This document shows, piece by piece, positions 1-8,914 of a DNA stretch of 64,000 nt; the stretch's first letter is position 1; every line of letters starts with the position of its first letter. The translations under genes were made by a program, and so were the position numbers. Under the pieces are notes generated by a model, which was given only the letters and a program-made list of their open reading frames with translations, was not told the DNA's origin and made no database searches. Location of the stretch: the NCBI GenBank assembly GCA_000421065.1, contig ATWD01000001.1, forward strand, positions 434,001 through 498,000, read 5' to 3'. This DNA is from Acidobacteriaceae bacterium TAA 166 (GTDB taxonomy: Bacteria > Acidobacteriota > Terriglobia > Terriglobales > Acidobacteriaceae).

Positions 1-444
1 TTCGATGAGGCCAATTGATACCTGATGAGTTGCCAGGGCATTCAGGATTTCGGTCGTGCTGCCGCTGACGATATGAATCCGCAGCTTCGGCCACTCCCGC
101 ACAAGGGCGGGTAGCAATCCTGGTAACAGATAGACCCCGACCGTATGGGACGCGCCGATGTTTAGTTCGACTTCCTCCTGGACCCCAAAAGGAGCGAGGG
201 CGGCGATTGCATCGCTCGTCAGCGTCTCTATCTGGCGAACAAAGGGAAGAAGAGTCTTTCCGGCCGGGGTGAGCGTTGCGTTCCGTCCCACCCGATCGAA
301 GAGTGCGATCCCTAATCCCTCTTCAAGACTTCGTACTTGTGAGGTCACCGCTGGCTGGGAGAGGTGCAGTTCCTCCGCAGCCTTGCTGAAGTTGAGTGTG
401 TCCGCGACAACCCGGAACACATGGAGTTTGAAGTTCTCGATCAT
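1..444 (-). CDS. LysR-family transcriptional regulator, N-terminal part (runs off left edge)
   Basis: The 148 visible residues start MIENFKLHVFR and hold the LysR winged helix-turn-helix (SKAAEELHLSQPAVTSQVRSL, about residues 16-36, broken here as family signature), the linker FDRVGR and the start of the periplasmic-binding-protein-like effector domain. The 3' end lies outside the window. Its ATG overlaps the TGA of the upstream channel gene (ATGA at 444-441), so it is the last, probably translationally coupled, gene of the efflux operon. It closely resembles the LysR protein at 17755-18699, which is also the last gene of its operon. It probably controls its own operon through the box at 6877-6891; that link is inferred. 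The effector is unknown. Confidence 0.93.
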   Translation of the reverse strand, partial: MIENFKLHVFRVVADTLNFSKAAEELHLSQPAVTSQVRSLEEGLGIALFDRVGRNATLTPAGKTLLPFVRQIETLTSDAIAALAPFGVQEEVELNIGASHTVGVYLLPGLLPALVREWPKLRIHIVSGSTTEILNALATHQVSIGLIE

Positions 445-1850
445 GGCTGGACGCCTGTCTGGAAGTTGATCGTCGAGATTGCAAAGTTGTACTGCGACCT
501 TGCATTGGCATTACCGATCGCTGCTTCCGTTTGCTGCAACTCTGCCTGACTCAATTCGACAATGGAGCTTAGGCCAAGATCGTATCGGGTTTTGGCCAGA
601 TCAAGCGCGGTGTTTGCCTGTTTCAGCAACTCTGCTGTCACCGTTACCCGCTGCATTGCTGTGCGTGCGCTAAGCCAGGCTGTACGGACGTCACGGACAA
701 CCTGGTCCCGCAACGCACGGGTCTGCTCGGTCGCTGCTTTCGATTGGAGCGCGGCTTCAGAGGCCTGTGCCGTGAGTCGAAAGCCATTGAAGATCGGGAT
801 GCTCACGTTCCCACCCACGGCACCATACCAGTTTGTCGTGAAGAATTGCGAAGAGCCGACTGGAGTCCCTCCAACCATCCCGAGAGCACTAATCGTTGGG
901 AGCAACTGTTCGTGTTGTGCCTTACTGAACTTCTGAGCAGCCTGTTCGCTGTATTTCAGCGATTGAAGATCGGGCCGATTTTGAATGGCTTGAGCTATGA
1001 GCGCATCCGAATCGGGAGGAACTGGGGGGAGAGAGCCCGAATCGTCGACGAGTTGAAAGTTCATCTCCTTGTCGTAGCCAAGTACCGCGCTGAACGCGGC
1101 CTTAGCAGCATCAAGGTTGTTTTGCGCGTCCAGTTGCAAGAGCTTTGCCTGAGACAAGTTAACTTGAGCGAAGCTCTCGTCCAGGTCAGACTTCAGCTTT
1201 GCCTTCGTGAGCGCACTCACTTGATCTGTAAGTGTCTGCCTCGCATCCACGGTCTGGGTTGCTACCTTCAAAGTCTCTTGAGCTTCGATGACTGCAAAAA
1301 AGACCTGATCGACAGCAAGGACTATATCGAGACGGCTTGCTTCAGCATCTGCCAGCCGGGCCTTCTCTTGCAGTTTTGCTGAGGCCACCAGATTCCGAGT
1401 GTGTCCGAAGTCAGTGATGAGCTGACTGAGTTGGACTCCCATCCCTGCGTGTTCAAGCAGACGCGATGCCGTCAGCGAACCGCTGGAGAGTCGGCTTCCG
1501 TCGTTCGCCTCCACCGCAGTTAAGTTTCCGTTCAGGTTGGGAAGTTCATCGGCTCGGCGTTCTCTCACGGCCTGATGCTGAACACGCGCGATCAAGTCAG
1601 TGATGCGAATACGAGGATTGTTCGCCAAAGCGAGCTTTTCAGCCTCTTGCCGGGTGAGAGGTGTCGGCGTTCCTTCCGCCTGGGCAGGTGGTGGAGAGTT
1701 CGTGACTGATCCTGCCTGTACTGACGCGACAAGGAACGATTGCGTCATGGGTGCATTTGGAAGTGATGTCGTGGCCGTCTGTGCAAGCAGATCCGGAGCC
1801 CCCAGAACGAATGAAAAGAGTGCGGTATAGATGATTGGATTCGCTTGCAT
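441..1850 (-). CDS. TolC-like outer-membrane efflux channel
   Basis: A protein of 469 residues with a signal peptide (hydrophobic stretch to about residue 23, ending LLAQ) and two outer-membrane-efflux-protein repeats rich in long amphipathic helices, for example the alanine/glutamine-rich stretch around residues 200-250 and the C-terminal YDLGLSSIVELSQAELQQ motif typical of the family. It would form the trimeric outer-membrane duct of a tripartite pump. It begins 2 nt after the RND gene and overlaps the downstream LysR start, so the adaptor, pump, channel and regulator are one transcript. The length is normal for the family. The substrate cannot be told from sequence. Confidence 0.93.
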   Translation of the reverse strand: MQANPIIYTALFSFVLGAPDLLAQTATTSLPNAPMTQSFLVASVQAGSVTNSPPPAQAEGTPTPLTRQEAEKLALANNPRIRITDLIARVQHQAVRERRADELPNLNGNLTAVEANDGSRLSSGSLTASRLLEHAGMGVQLSQLITDFGHTRNLVASAKLQEKARLADAEASRLDIVLAVDQVFFAVIEAQETLKVATQTVDARQTLTDQVSALTKAKLKSDLDESFAQVNLSQAKLLQLDAQNNLDAAKAAFSAVLGYDKEMNFQLVDDSGSLPPVPPDSDALIAQAIQNRPDLQSLKYSEQAAQKFSKAQHEQLLPTISALGMVGGTPVGSSQFFTTNWYGAVGGNVSIPIFNGFRLTAQASEAALQSKAATEQTRALRDQVVRDVRTAWLSARTAMQRVTVTAELLKQANTALDLAKTRYDLGLSSIVELSQAELQQTEAAIGNANARSQYNFAISTINFQTGVQP

Positions 1851-1852
1851 GG

Positions 1853-4800
1853 CTAAACCTCCCCTGCTACGGCACTGTGCTCTTCTTTTCGGTGGATGAG
1901 CAGATAAGCCGTGGGAACCAGAAAGACCGTGACAAGGCCCGATACCGACAATCCTCCGAGGATGGCGCGCGCCAGCGGTGCATATTGCTCACTGCCAGGC
2001 TCAAGAGCAAGCGCCATTGGAATTAGCCCGAGAATGGTAGCCAATGTTGTCATCAGGATCGGGCGCAAACGCACTTTACAGGCCTCCGATAGAGCCTGTT
2101 TCAGTGCCATTCCCTCGTGCCGCAAGGTTCCAACGAACTCAACGATCAAAATGCTGTCTGACACGGCAATACCTGTCATCATGACTACCCCCATGAGAGA
2201 CATCACGTTGAGCGTAGTGCCGGTAATAAGCAGGAAGATCAGTACTCCTGATAGACCGGGTGGCACAGCCAACAGGATGATGAACGGATCGGAGAAAGAT
2301 GCGAATTGGGCCATGAGGATCAGGTACACCAGCACCACGGCAAGAATGAGGCCTATCCCGAAGCTGGAGAAGGAATTGTCCATATCGCGGACCGCGCCAC
2401 GGATCTTGACGGTTACGCCGTGTGGCTTCTGAATCTGACTAACAATGGACTCAACTTCTTCATTGACCTTGCTGAGATCTTCCTTCTTCGGCATGACATA
2501 GATGTCAAACTCGCGCCGTAACTGGTAATGGTCCACTTCTGTAGGTGTGTTGATTTGTTTGATGTCGGCAACTGATTGAAGTGGGGTGGTATTCGCTCCA
2601 TCGGGAGAGCGGAGAGGAATCTGCTTGAAGTCGGTCATCGTTTTGATCAGGTTCTCGGGGTACTGAACCGTCAACATATAGCTGTTGCCAGTCTTCGGAT
2701 CAACCCAGAAGCTCGGAGAGATGACCCCGTTCGATGTGAGTGCCGTGATGACGTTGTCGACGATATTCTTGGGTGACACGCCAAGCAAACCAGCCTGGAC
2801 CCGGTTGATATTCAGTTCTAGTCCGGGATAATCGAGATCTTGTGGGATCAGCACGTCGTTGACCGAGCCCAACTTCTTCAGCTTGGCTGCTGTCGCCTGG
2901 GCGATGTCGTAGGCCTGTTGCAGATCGTTGCCGCCAATCTGAATGTCGATTGGGGCGGGCTTACCCTGATTGACCACCGAATCAACTAGACCGCCGGCCT
3001 GAAAGTAAGTGGCGACATCGGGAAAATCTTTGGTCAACCTTTCGCGGACCTTTTGCATATAGGCATAGCTGCCAGTCTTGTGCTCCTCTTTCAAACTGAC
3101 TTGAATGAAGGCTGTGTGCATTCCGGAGTTCGAGGTATAGATCGCGGAGAGGTCAGGTGTGATACCGATGTTCGAGACGATCATGTTCAGGTCTTCCGGC
3201 GAAACCACACTGCGAATGTCCTGCTCCATCTTCGCGATGTAGTCATCCGTTACCTCGATTCGCGTCCCCGCCGGAACCTTCACATTGACGACAAACTGGC
3301 CGGGATCGGTGCGAGGAAAGAATGCTTTGCCAAGGAATGGATAGAGAGCAAAACTGCACACCACAAACAGACTGAAGACAACGACGACAAGCACGGGACG
3401 ATTCAAACAGATGGCAATTGCCGTCTCATATTTCGTCTGCAGTTTGTGGAAGCCCAGATTGAACCTGTCGATGACGACGCGGAAGAAGTTGACCTTCATT
3501 TTTTGGTGGGGATGCGAGTCGAGGTGTTCCTCAAGCGCCGCTGCACCATGATGAAGATGGGCAGGGTCGACCGTGATGAACTTTGCACAGAAAAGAGGCA
3601 CGACGGTCATCGCGACGACATATGACGCGAAGAGAGCGAGCACGACCGCGAGAGCAAGTGCCGTGAATAGATACTTACTCACACCAACGAGCAGAATGAC
3701 AGGAAAGAAAACAATACAGGTACTGAACGTAGCCGCGAGCACCGCAAGCTGTACCTCTTTGCCTCCCTTAACGGCTGCGTCTTCTGGCGACTCCCCCATC
3801 TCCATGTGACGAAAGATGTTCTCAAGCACGACAACAGAGTTGTCGATGAGACGGGATAATGCCAGTGCAAGCCCCCCCAGAACCATCGTGTTGATCGAGC
3901 TGCCGCCTAGATTGAGCCCTAGAAATGTGGCGAGACAGGAGATCGGGATCGAGATAAGAACCGCAACCGTGGCACGAACATTCCCGAGAAATAGAAGGAT
4001 CATCAAGGCTGTCAGGCAGAGCCCAATCGTTCCTTCGTTGATGACGTTCTTGACCGCTATTTTCACGAAGACTGATTGATCGAAGACGACGTCTGTCTTC
4101 AATACGGAGGGAATATCCAGCAGGTTTTCGACCGCTTTCTTGACGCCATTCACGATGGTGATCGTGTTGGAGTTACCACCTTGTTTCAGGACAGGGATAT
4201 ACACGGAGTGCTGGCCGTCAACCCGAACAATATTGGTCTGGAGCTGGCCGCCATCCTTTGCTTTGCCAATATCGGCGACCATAACCGAGGCATTTCCGAC
4301 TGTCTTAAGCGGCAGATCGTTGATCTGATCCACAACTGGAACCTGGCTGTTCGCATAGATGTTGTAGTCCTTCATGCCGATGCGCACGTCGCCGGCGGGA
4401 AGGATCAGATTGGACTTGTTCAAAGAGTCCACTACATCCGTCACGCTCATCTGGTGCGCTTCGAGCTTGACCGGATCGACGTACACCATGATCTGGCGAT
4501 AACGTCCGCCATAGGGTTGCGGAACCGAGGCTCCGGGCACATTCGCAACCTGGTTGCGGACTGTGAACTGGGCGAGGTCCTTCAATTGCGTTTCATTGAG
4601 TCCTTCACCCTTCAAGGTGATGAGGCATACGGGCAAGTTGGCAGCGTCGAACTTTAGAACGACGGGCGGAAGGGTTCCAGGCGGGAGGCGGCGCAGGTTC
4701 GCCATCGCAAGGTTGGATATGTTACTTACGGCCGCATTCGCGTCGGTTCCGGGCTGAAAATAAATCTTGATAAGGCTGACGCCCGGCAGAGAGCGAGACT

Positions 4801-5035
4801 CAATATGGTCGATTCCACTGCCCAGGGTGAAGAACCGTTCGTAACTGTTCGTGATGTCGGATTCAATCTGTTGGGGGGGCATGCCGGCGTAAAAGGTCGC
4901 GACGACGACAACCGGAATATTGACCTCCGGAAAGAGATCTACGGGCATGCTGGTCACCGTCGTGATGCCAACGACCATCACAAAGAGACACATCATCAGG
5001 ACGAAAAAGGGGTACTTGATAGCGAAGGATGACAT
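1853..5035 (-). CDS. RND-family efflux pump permease (AcrB/HAE1-like)
   Basis: A full-length RND permease of 1060 residues: TM1 at residues 9-30, a large periplasmic porter loop, TM2-6 around 335-470, a second porter loop and TM7-12 after about 540. It should export small hydrophobic or amphiphilic compounds from the inner membrane and periplasm into the TolC channel, driven by protons. The TM4 relay, DD in E. coli AcrB (Asp407-Asp408), reads D398-N399 here (LIDNSVVVLEN). The TM10 Lys940-Asn941 pair reads S959-D960 (AVSDSILIVEF). The relay is therefore rearranged rather than simply lost. The start codon shares one base with the stop of the adaptor gene (TAATG). Confidence 0.95.
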   Translation of the reverse strand: MSSFAIKYPFFVLMMCLFVMVVGITTVTSMPVDLFPEVNIPVVVVATFYAGMPPQQIESDITNSYERFFTLGSGIDHIESRSLPGVSLIKIYFQPGTDANAAVSNISNLAMANLRRLPPGTLPPVVLKFDAANLPVCLITLKGEGLNETQLKDLAQFTVRNQVANVPGASVPQPYGGRYRQIMVYVDPVKLEAHQMSVTDVVDSLNKSNLILPAGDVRIGMKDYNIYANSQVPVVDQINDLPLKTVGNASVMVADIGKAKDGGQLQTNIVRVDGQHSVYIPVLKQGGNSNTITIVNGVKKAVENLLDIPSVLKTDVVFDQSVFVKIAVKNVINEGTIGLCLTALMILLFLGNVRATVAVLISIPISCLATFLGLNLGGSSINTMVLGGLALALSRLIDNSVVVLENIFRHMEMGESPEDAAVKGGKEVQLAVLAATFSTCIVFFPVILLVGVSKYLFTALALAVVLALFASYVVAMTVVPLFCAKFITVDPAHLHHGAAALEEHLDSHPHQKMKVNFFRVVIDRFNLGFHKLQTKYETAIAICLNRPVLVVVVFSLFVVCSFALYPFLGKAFFPRTDPGQFVVNVKVPAGTRIEVTDDYIAKMEQDIRSVVSPEDLNMIVSNIGITPDLSAIYTSNSGMHTAFIQVSLKEEHKTGSYAYMQKVRERLTKDFPDVATYFQAGGLVDSVVNQGKPAPIDIQIGGNDLQQAYDIAQATAAKLKKLGSVNDVLIPQDLDYPGLELNINRVQAGLLGVSPKNIVDNVITALTSNGVISPSFWVDPKTGNSYMLTVQYPENLIKTMTDFKQIPLRSPDGANTTPLQSVADIKQINTPTEVDHYQLRREFDIYVMPKKEDLSKVNEEVESIVSQIQKPHGVTVKIRGAVRDMDNSFSSFGIGLILAVVLVYLILMAQFASFSDPFIILLAVPPGLSGVLIFLLITGTTLNVMSLMGVVMMTGIAVSDSILIVEFVGTLRHEGMALKQALSEACKVRLRPILMTTLATILGLIPMALALEPGSEQYAPLARAILGGLSVSGLVTVFLVPTAYLLIHRKEEHSAVAGEV

Positions 5036-6264
5036 TACTGGTTATCCCCCTGCTTCGGCATCGAAATGGTACTGAGTTGCGGATGCACCACCTGACCGGG
5101 CTGATAGTTGGTCTGTCCAGAGACGATGACTGACTGATGTTCGGAAAGTCCCTGCGTGATCTCAATGCGATCGGGACTCTGAATCCCAAGAGTGACCGGC
5201 ACCTTCTGCACTTTGTTCTCTGAGTCCACAATCAGTACCGAGGCCTGAGTGTCTCCCTTGAGAACAGCACCGGCGGGAACGGTAAGAACATTTTTTTGCG
5301 CCTCAAGAACGATGGTCGTCTGAGCCGTCATACCTGCGCTAAGGGTCAGATCGGGATTGGGTACATCAACCTCGACCAACATCGTACGGGTCGAAGTCGT
5401 GAGTTCGCGAGTGAAGCGGACAATCTTGCCAGTAATGGTCTTGCCGTTTGCCTGCAGCTTAATCGAGACATCTCCGCCTATATGGAGGAAGAGAACATCT
5501 TCCTCTGGAACTGGCATTCGCAGGCGGAGGAGGTCACTCTGCGCCACCTTGACCACCGGCATGGACTGCGTGTTCGACGCGGTTCCAGCCTGGATGAGCG
5601 AGCCGACATCGGCGTAACGCATGGTGATGACGCCGTTAAACGGCGCGGTCACCACTGAATAGTCCTTCAGGGATTGAACACGCTGATTGTCGGCTTGTGA
5701 GATCCCCAGTTGCTCTCTGGAAGCTTCGAGAGCGGACTTGGCGACGTTGATCCTGGCCTGTGCGTCCAGATCCTTTGCCCGCGCATCGTCGAGCTCCTGC
5801 TCGGCAACCAGGCCAGGACGTCGCTTCGATGCTTCGGACAACCGGGTAAACGCCGCATGCACCGCAGCATAATTCGCCTCGGCAAGCGCGACGCTATTTT
5901 GTTCGCGCGCAATCTCAGACTGACTATGCCGTACCTCTGCCTGCGATCCTGCAACTTGAGCAGTCAGTTCAGGGACCTCAAGTGTGGCAATGACCTGTCC
6001 CGTCTTTACGCGGTCCCCGATATCGACATTGATCTTTCGGATGTAGCCGGAGACCTTTGCGTGCAGTTCCACCTCTTGGTAGGGCTGGAACTCGCCGGCA
6101 ACGGTCAATGTGCTCGAAAGATTACCGCGCGTCACGGGAGCTATCGAAGCTGTGGCGATGGGCGCAGAATCTGCTTGCTTTTCCTTGCAGCCAGTGAAGA
6201 CAAAACATGGAAGCGCCATGAGAAGCGCACCCCTCAAAACGATCGAAGCAGATCGCATGGACAT
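5035..6264 (-). CDS. Periplasmic adaptor (membrane-fusion) lipoprotein of RND pump
   Basis: A protein of 409 residues with a lipoprotein signal ending FTGC (Cys26), so it is probably anchored by lipid to the inner membrane. It has the HlyD/AcrA order: a biotinyl-lipoyl-like half (GEFQPYQEVELHAKVSGYI), a coiled-coil hairpin around residues 105-195, the second lipoyl half, a beta-barrel and a membrane-proximal domain with the motif VLTVPAGAVL near residue 335. It bridges the permease and the TolC-like channel. It is the first of the three classical pump genes. The 112-nt gap to the small gene upstream shows no strong terminator, so that gene may be co-transcribed. Confidence 0.94.
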   Translation of the reverse strand: MSMRSASIVLRGALLMALPCFVFTGCKEKQADSAPIATASIAPVTRGNLSSTLTVAGEFQPYQEVELHAKVSGYIRKINVDIGDRVKTGQVIATLEVPELTAQVAGSQAEVRHSQSEIAREQNSVALAEANYAAVHAAFTRLSEASKRRPGLVAEQELDDARAKDLDAQARINVAKSALEASREQLGISQADNQRVQSLKDYSVVTAPFNGVITMRYADVGSLIQAGTASNTQSMPVVKVAQSDLLRLRMPVPEEDVLFLHIGGDVSIKLQANGKTITGKIVRFTRELTTSTRTMLVEVDVPNPDLTLSAGMTAQTTIVLEAQKNVLTVPAGAVLKGDTQASVLIVDSENKVQKVPVTLGIQSPDRIEITQGLSEHQSVIVSGQTNYQPGQVVHPQLSTISMPKQGDNQ

Positions 6265-6376
6265 GGTGAAGGCACCTATCGCAATACAGGAAGATGTATG
6301 GGGTCAACAAGCCCTTCGGAAGGAGGACAGACTAAGCGAACTGCGGAGGTCTGACTATCTACTTGAAGGGAACTGT

Positions 6377-6775
6377 CTAATTGCAGGAGAGGGATGCAGG
6401 TGGGGGGCGGAACGAGAAAAAATTTGAATGCGCGGATCGCTGCGCAATCGAATCATGCTCTATCGTCACTCGTACCCAGGCGGATATGAGGAGTCGCAGA
6501 CTAAACATGAGACCAACAAGGACGATCGCTGGGTAATAGTTAGTCGTCTTTCGATCTGGAGCTGGGGGAACCAGCTGAGTGGCGACTTTTGCAGTCGACG
6601 GCCGTTCTTTCTGGGAGAGAAGCTTCGCCGCGGGAATGATGGTCGACGGACTCCCAGGCGGATCATAGAGCGAGAGCTTGTATCCAGTACCCCAACCGAA
6701 TACGGTGAACGCCAAAAACAGAACGGCGAACACTGTGACAACGGATGCGCGTCGATCGGAAGAAATTATCCGCAT
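6377..6775 (-). CDS. Small protein with two membrane segments, unknown function
   Basis: A protein of 132 residues with two clear hydrophobic segments (about residues 12-30 and 81-99) separated by a Pro/Lys-rich loop. I do not recognise the family. It lies 112 nt upstream of the adaptor gene on the same strand, and the LysR-type box at 6877-6891 sits about 100 nt upstream of its start. That suggests it is the first gene of the efflux operon, perhaps a small accessory membrane subunit; this is inference from position. The start is the first ATG of the frame, and no strong Shine-Dalgarno decides it. Confidence 0.55.
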   Translation of the reverse strand: MRIISSDRRASVVTVFAVLFLAFTVFGWGTGYKLSLYDPPGSPSTIIPAAKLLSQKERPSTAKVATQLVPPAPDRKTTNYYPAIVLVGLMFSLRLLISAWVRVTIEHDSIAQRSAHSNFFSFRPPPASLSCN

Positions 6776-6876
6776 GGATCAGAGTCACTCATCGCAGATC
6801 AGTCCGTCCGGCGGGACGCAGACTAGGTCAACTTTGAGTATGAGGGTATGCGGCAAGTTTCACAAAGGCAAATTTT

Positions 6877-6891
6877 CTTATGGAAGATAAG
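6877..6891 (-). promoter_or_regulatory. LysR-type operator (CTTAT-N5-ATAAG) upstream of efflux operon
   Basis: CTTATGGAAGATAAG is a 5+5 inverted repeat that also fits the TTA-N7-TAA form used by several LysR regulators. With its right flank it matches 15 of 18 bases of the box at 21499-21513, upstream of the only other operon in the window that ends in a LysR gene. The rest of the 6776-7151 gap shows no convincing gene; a short minus-strand stretch there looks vaguely protein-like but is interrupted by stops. Confidence 0.6.
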
Positions 6892-7151
6892 CTCCCATAG
6901 GATCAGGATTCACGCAATCCGACCGCAGACTGATCTTCGAAAAAGATGCCCGATCAGGACGAGCGTCGCCGTAAGTCCAGCCTCCCCTGGCCGGTGGGGA
7001 TCGAGATGGGTCTCCATGAAGCATGGCAGATCGGTGCCCAACACCGATGCTCCAGCAATGGCTTCGGCCCCGACCTAAGGTTTTCAGCAGAATTCGAACA
7101 GGACCACAAGTTCTCGGAATTCGTGTATCGGGCGATCGCCGAGTGATTTTT

Positions 7152-7877
7152 CTAAGCCGTGATTCCCATCTGTTGCATATAGGCGCGCATTTCTTGCTCG
7201 TCGCCTTTGAAGAGAAGAACATACGTCTTTCGCCCATCTGACCAACGGCTATTGCTTCCCTCATTTCCATGGAACGAACGCAGAGCACTGTCATGCGTGA
7301 GTACGCCGTCCACGATGAGGAGGCTTGCTCGTTGCTCGTTCTTCATTCCTAGCAGGACGGCTTGATGGTGGCCCACTTCCAGAGCACTTGCGGACCGAAA
7401 CGTCACTTTTCTCAGCTCGGGTGGAAGTCCTGTAAAGCCGTGAAGCGTTATGGCACTCCATGCCATCAGTTGGCTCTGATCGGTACTATTGATGCCCGCG
7501 GCTGGAGGGTGGCTCAGCAGAGTCGTGATCTGCCTTCCGAGTTGTGCTTCGCGTGCGTACGGCATAACCCCGAGCCACAGGGTAAGCAGCAGCATTGCGG
7601 CGATTGGAAACAGCGCCCACCTCTTCCACGGAGGTTGGGGTCTGGGGGCCTGCAATCGCTCATGCGCGAGCCCCGAGAGGATGCGCCTTTCTAGCGTGGG
7701 TGCCTCCGGTACTTCACGGAATGTCTGCCGGGCAGCTTGGTCTAACTCGCTGAGTTGTGCGAAACGTCGCGCACATGCGGGACACGCGGCTAGGTGTTCG
7801 AAAAGCTGTTTGAAGTCGCTGACTTCGCACCCGTGGCGCCAAGCGTACATCTCCAATTCATAGAGTTCACAATTCAT
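7152..7877 (-). CDS. Anti-sigma factor with zinc-binding N-terminus
   Basis: A protein of 241 residues. The N-terminal cytosolic part has the zinc-binding anti-sigma motif H-x3-C-x2-C (HLAACPACARRF, residues about 28-39). One membrane segment follows (about residues 88-106, FPIAAMLLLTLWLGVM), then a periplasmic domain of about 130 residues ending in YVLLFKGDEQEMRAYMQQM. It should hold the ECF sigma factor inactive until a signal in the envelope releases it. The start codon overlaps the stop of the sigma gene (ATGA at 7877-7874), the usual sigma/anti-sigma coupling. The signal is unknown. Confidence 0.9.
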   Translation of the reverse strand: MNCELYELEMYAWRHGCEVSDFKQLFEHLAACPACARRFAQLSELDQAARQTFREVPEAPTLERRILSGLAHERLQAPRPQPPWKRWALFPIAAMLLLTLWLGVMPYAREAQLGRQITTLLSHPPAAGINSTDQSQLMAWSAITLHGFTGLPPELRKVTFRSASALEVGHHQAVLLGMKNEQRASLLIVDGVLTHDSALRSFHGNEGSNSRWSDGRKTYVLLFKGDEQEMRAYMQQMGITA

Positions 7878-8410
7878 AGGTTCTTCGCTTTCTTCAGCAG
7901 GACGAGTTTCGCTGGCGTCTGCAACAAGTCGTGAAGTTGCTTTCGTGCCCGTGCCAACCGGGACATCACCGTCCCAATCGGCACGTCCAGTGCTGCCGAA
8001 ATCTCCTTGTAGGAGAGTTCGTCGAAGTAGTAGAGGACCAGAGGAATGCGATGGCGCTCCTCGAGCTTATCCAGGGATTGATGAAGGGCAAGCGCGTCCG
8101 TACTGATGTTCTTTTCGCTCGCCGGTTCGACGAGCATCTCTTCAAGGGCTAGTTCGCTCCTGGAGGCGTCGCGCCGCCGCGTCTGGCTGTAGCAGTTCCG
8201 CAGGATGCCGACGAGCCAGCCCTTCACTGCTTCGGGATCGCGGAGCGTCGAGCGCGACCGATAGGCTTGGAAAAACGCTTCTTGTGTGAGTTCTTCCGCG
8301 TCCGCACGCGAGTGCGTCCACCAGTATGCGATCCCGAACAGCAGCCGCTGATGCTGCCTGACCCAGTCATCGAATTGGCGATCGCTGATCTGCACGTTTC
8401 TCTTCCGCAC
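7874..8410 (-). CDS. ECF-type RNA polymerase sigma factor
   Basis: A protein of 178 residues with sigma region 2 (about residues 20-85, with DAEELTQEAFFQAYR recognising the -10) and region 4 (about 115-165, with the helix-turn-helix LSYKEISAALDVPIGTVMSR that reads the -35). It lacks regions 1 and 3, as ECF sigmas do. It is coupled to the anti-sigma gene downstream. The promoter copies at 8431-8464 and 8494-8527 suggest that it transcribes itself and the divergent DUF305/YVTN genes. The ECF subgroup was not assigned. Confidence 0.94.
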   Translation of the reverse strand: MRKRNVQISDRQFDDWVRQHQRLLFGIAYWWTHSRADAEELTQEAFFQAYRSRSTLRDPEAVKGWLVGILRNCYSQTRRRDASRSELALEEMLVEPASEKNISTDALALHQSLDKLEERHRIPLVLYYFDELSYKEISAALDVPIGTVMSRLARARKQLHDLLQTPAKLVLLKKAKNL

Positions 8411-8430
8411 CCGGCACTTACGGGTGTCTG

Positions 8431-8464
8431 AAATAGAGTGTCATCCTCTCGACTGTTTATTCCC
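8431..8464 (-). promoter_or_regulatory. ECF-type promoter of the sigma/anti-sigma operon
   Basis: Read on the minus strand: -35 GGGAATAAA (8464-8456), a 17-nt spacer, then CTCTATTT (8438-8431) as -10. The sigma ATG at 8410 is 20 nt further on. The same three-part arrangement with the same spacer occurs on the opposite strand at 8494-8527. Confidence 0.72.
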
Positions 8465-8493
8465 AGTATTCTCCGAATCTTTTTCGTCGGTCG

Positions 8494-8527
8494 GGGAATA
8501 AAAGCAGCGTTTCTCACGACTCTACTT
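8494..8527 (+). promoter_or_regulatory. ECF-type promoter of the DUF305/YVTN genes
   Basis: GGGAATAAA (8494-8502), a 17-nt spacer and CTCTACTT (8520-8527). It differs from the divergent copy in one base of the -10 while the spacers are unrelated, so the match is in the sigma contact elements only. The predicted start leaves a leader of about 40 nt before the DUF305 ATG at 8574, which has AAGGAG upstream. Confidence 0.72.
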
Positions 8528-8573
8528 CCGTGAGCACAGTTTCGGCGCTGGATCGGCTCGCAAGGAGAAAAAG

Positions 8574-8900
8574 ATGAAGTTGAAGTGGATTTTGGCTACA
8601 TCGGCGCTCGCATGTACAGCCGGTGCACAAATGGCACCCATGGCCGACCAGTTCATGAAGGCGATGGAGATCAGCATGTCCAAGATGGACAAGGGCATGG
8701 CGGAAGCGCCGATGAACGGCAATACCGACCATGATTTTGCGACCATGATGCTCGCTCACCATCAGGGCGCAATCGACATGGCGAAAGCCGAATTGAGCTA
8801 CGGAAAAGATCCCGTGATGCGTCGCCTTGCTCAGGAAATTCTTGTGGATCAGCAGTCCGAGATGGACGCAATGAATCTATGGCTAAACAAGCGTCCCTAA
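8574..8900 (+). CDS. Exported DUF305 protein
   Basis: A protein of 108 residues with a signal peptide (to about residue 19) and the DUF305 core: Met- and His-rich helices with the signature MMLAHHQGAIDMAKAEL (residues about 59-75) and QEILVDQQSEMDAMNLWL. DUF305 proteins are ferritin-like four-helix bundles often found with copper or other metal-handling genes; the exact role is unsettled. AAGGAG stands 6 nt before the ATG. The YVTN gene follows 14 nt downstream, so the two form one unit, probably served by the ECF promoter at 8494-8527. Confidence 0.88.
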   Translation: MKLKWILATSALACTAGAQMAPMADQFMKAMEISMSKMDKGMAEAPMNGNTDHDFATMMLAHHQGAIDMAKAELSYGKDPVMRRLAQEILVDQQSEMDAMNLWLNKRP

Positions 8901-8914
8901 TAACGAAAGGAACT

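Noticed and set aside
6878-7294. A 138-codon minus-strand frame overlapping the anti-sigma gene end.
   Set aside because: Arg/Ser/Pro-rich shadow of another frame; overlaps a well-supported gene; no motif.
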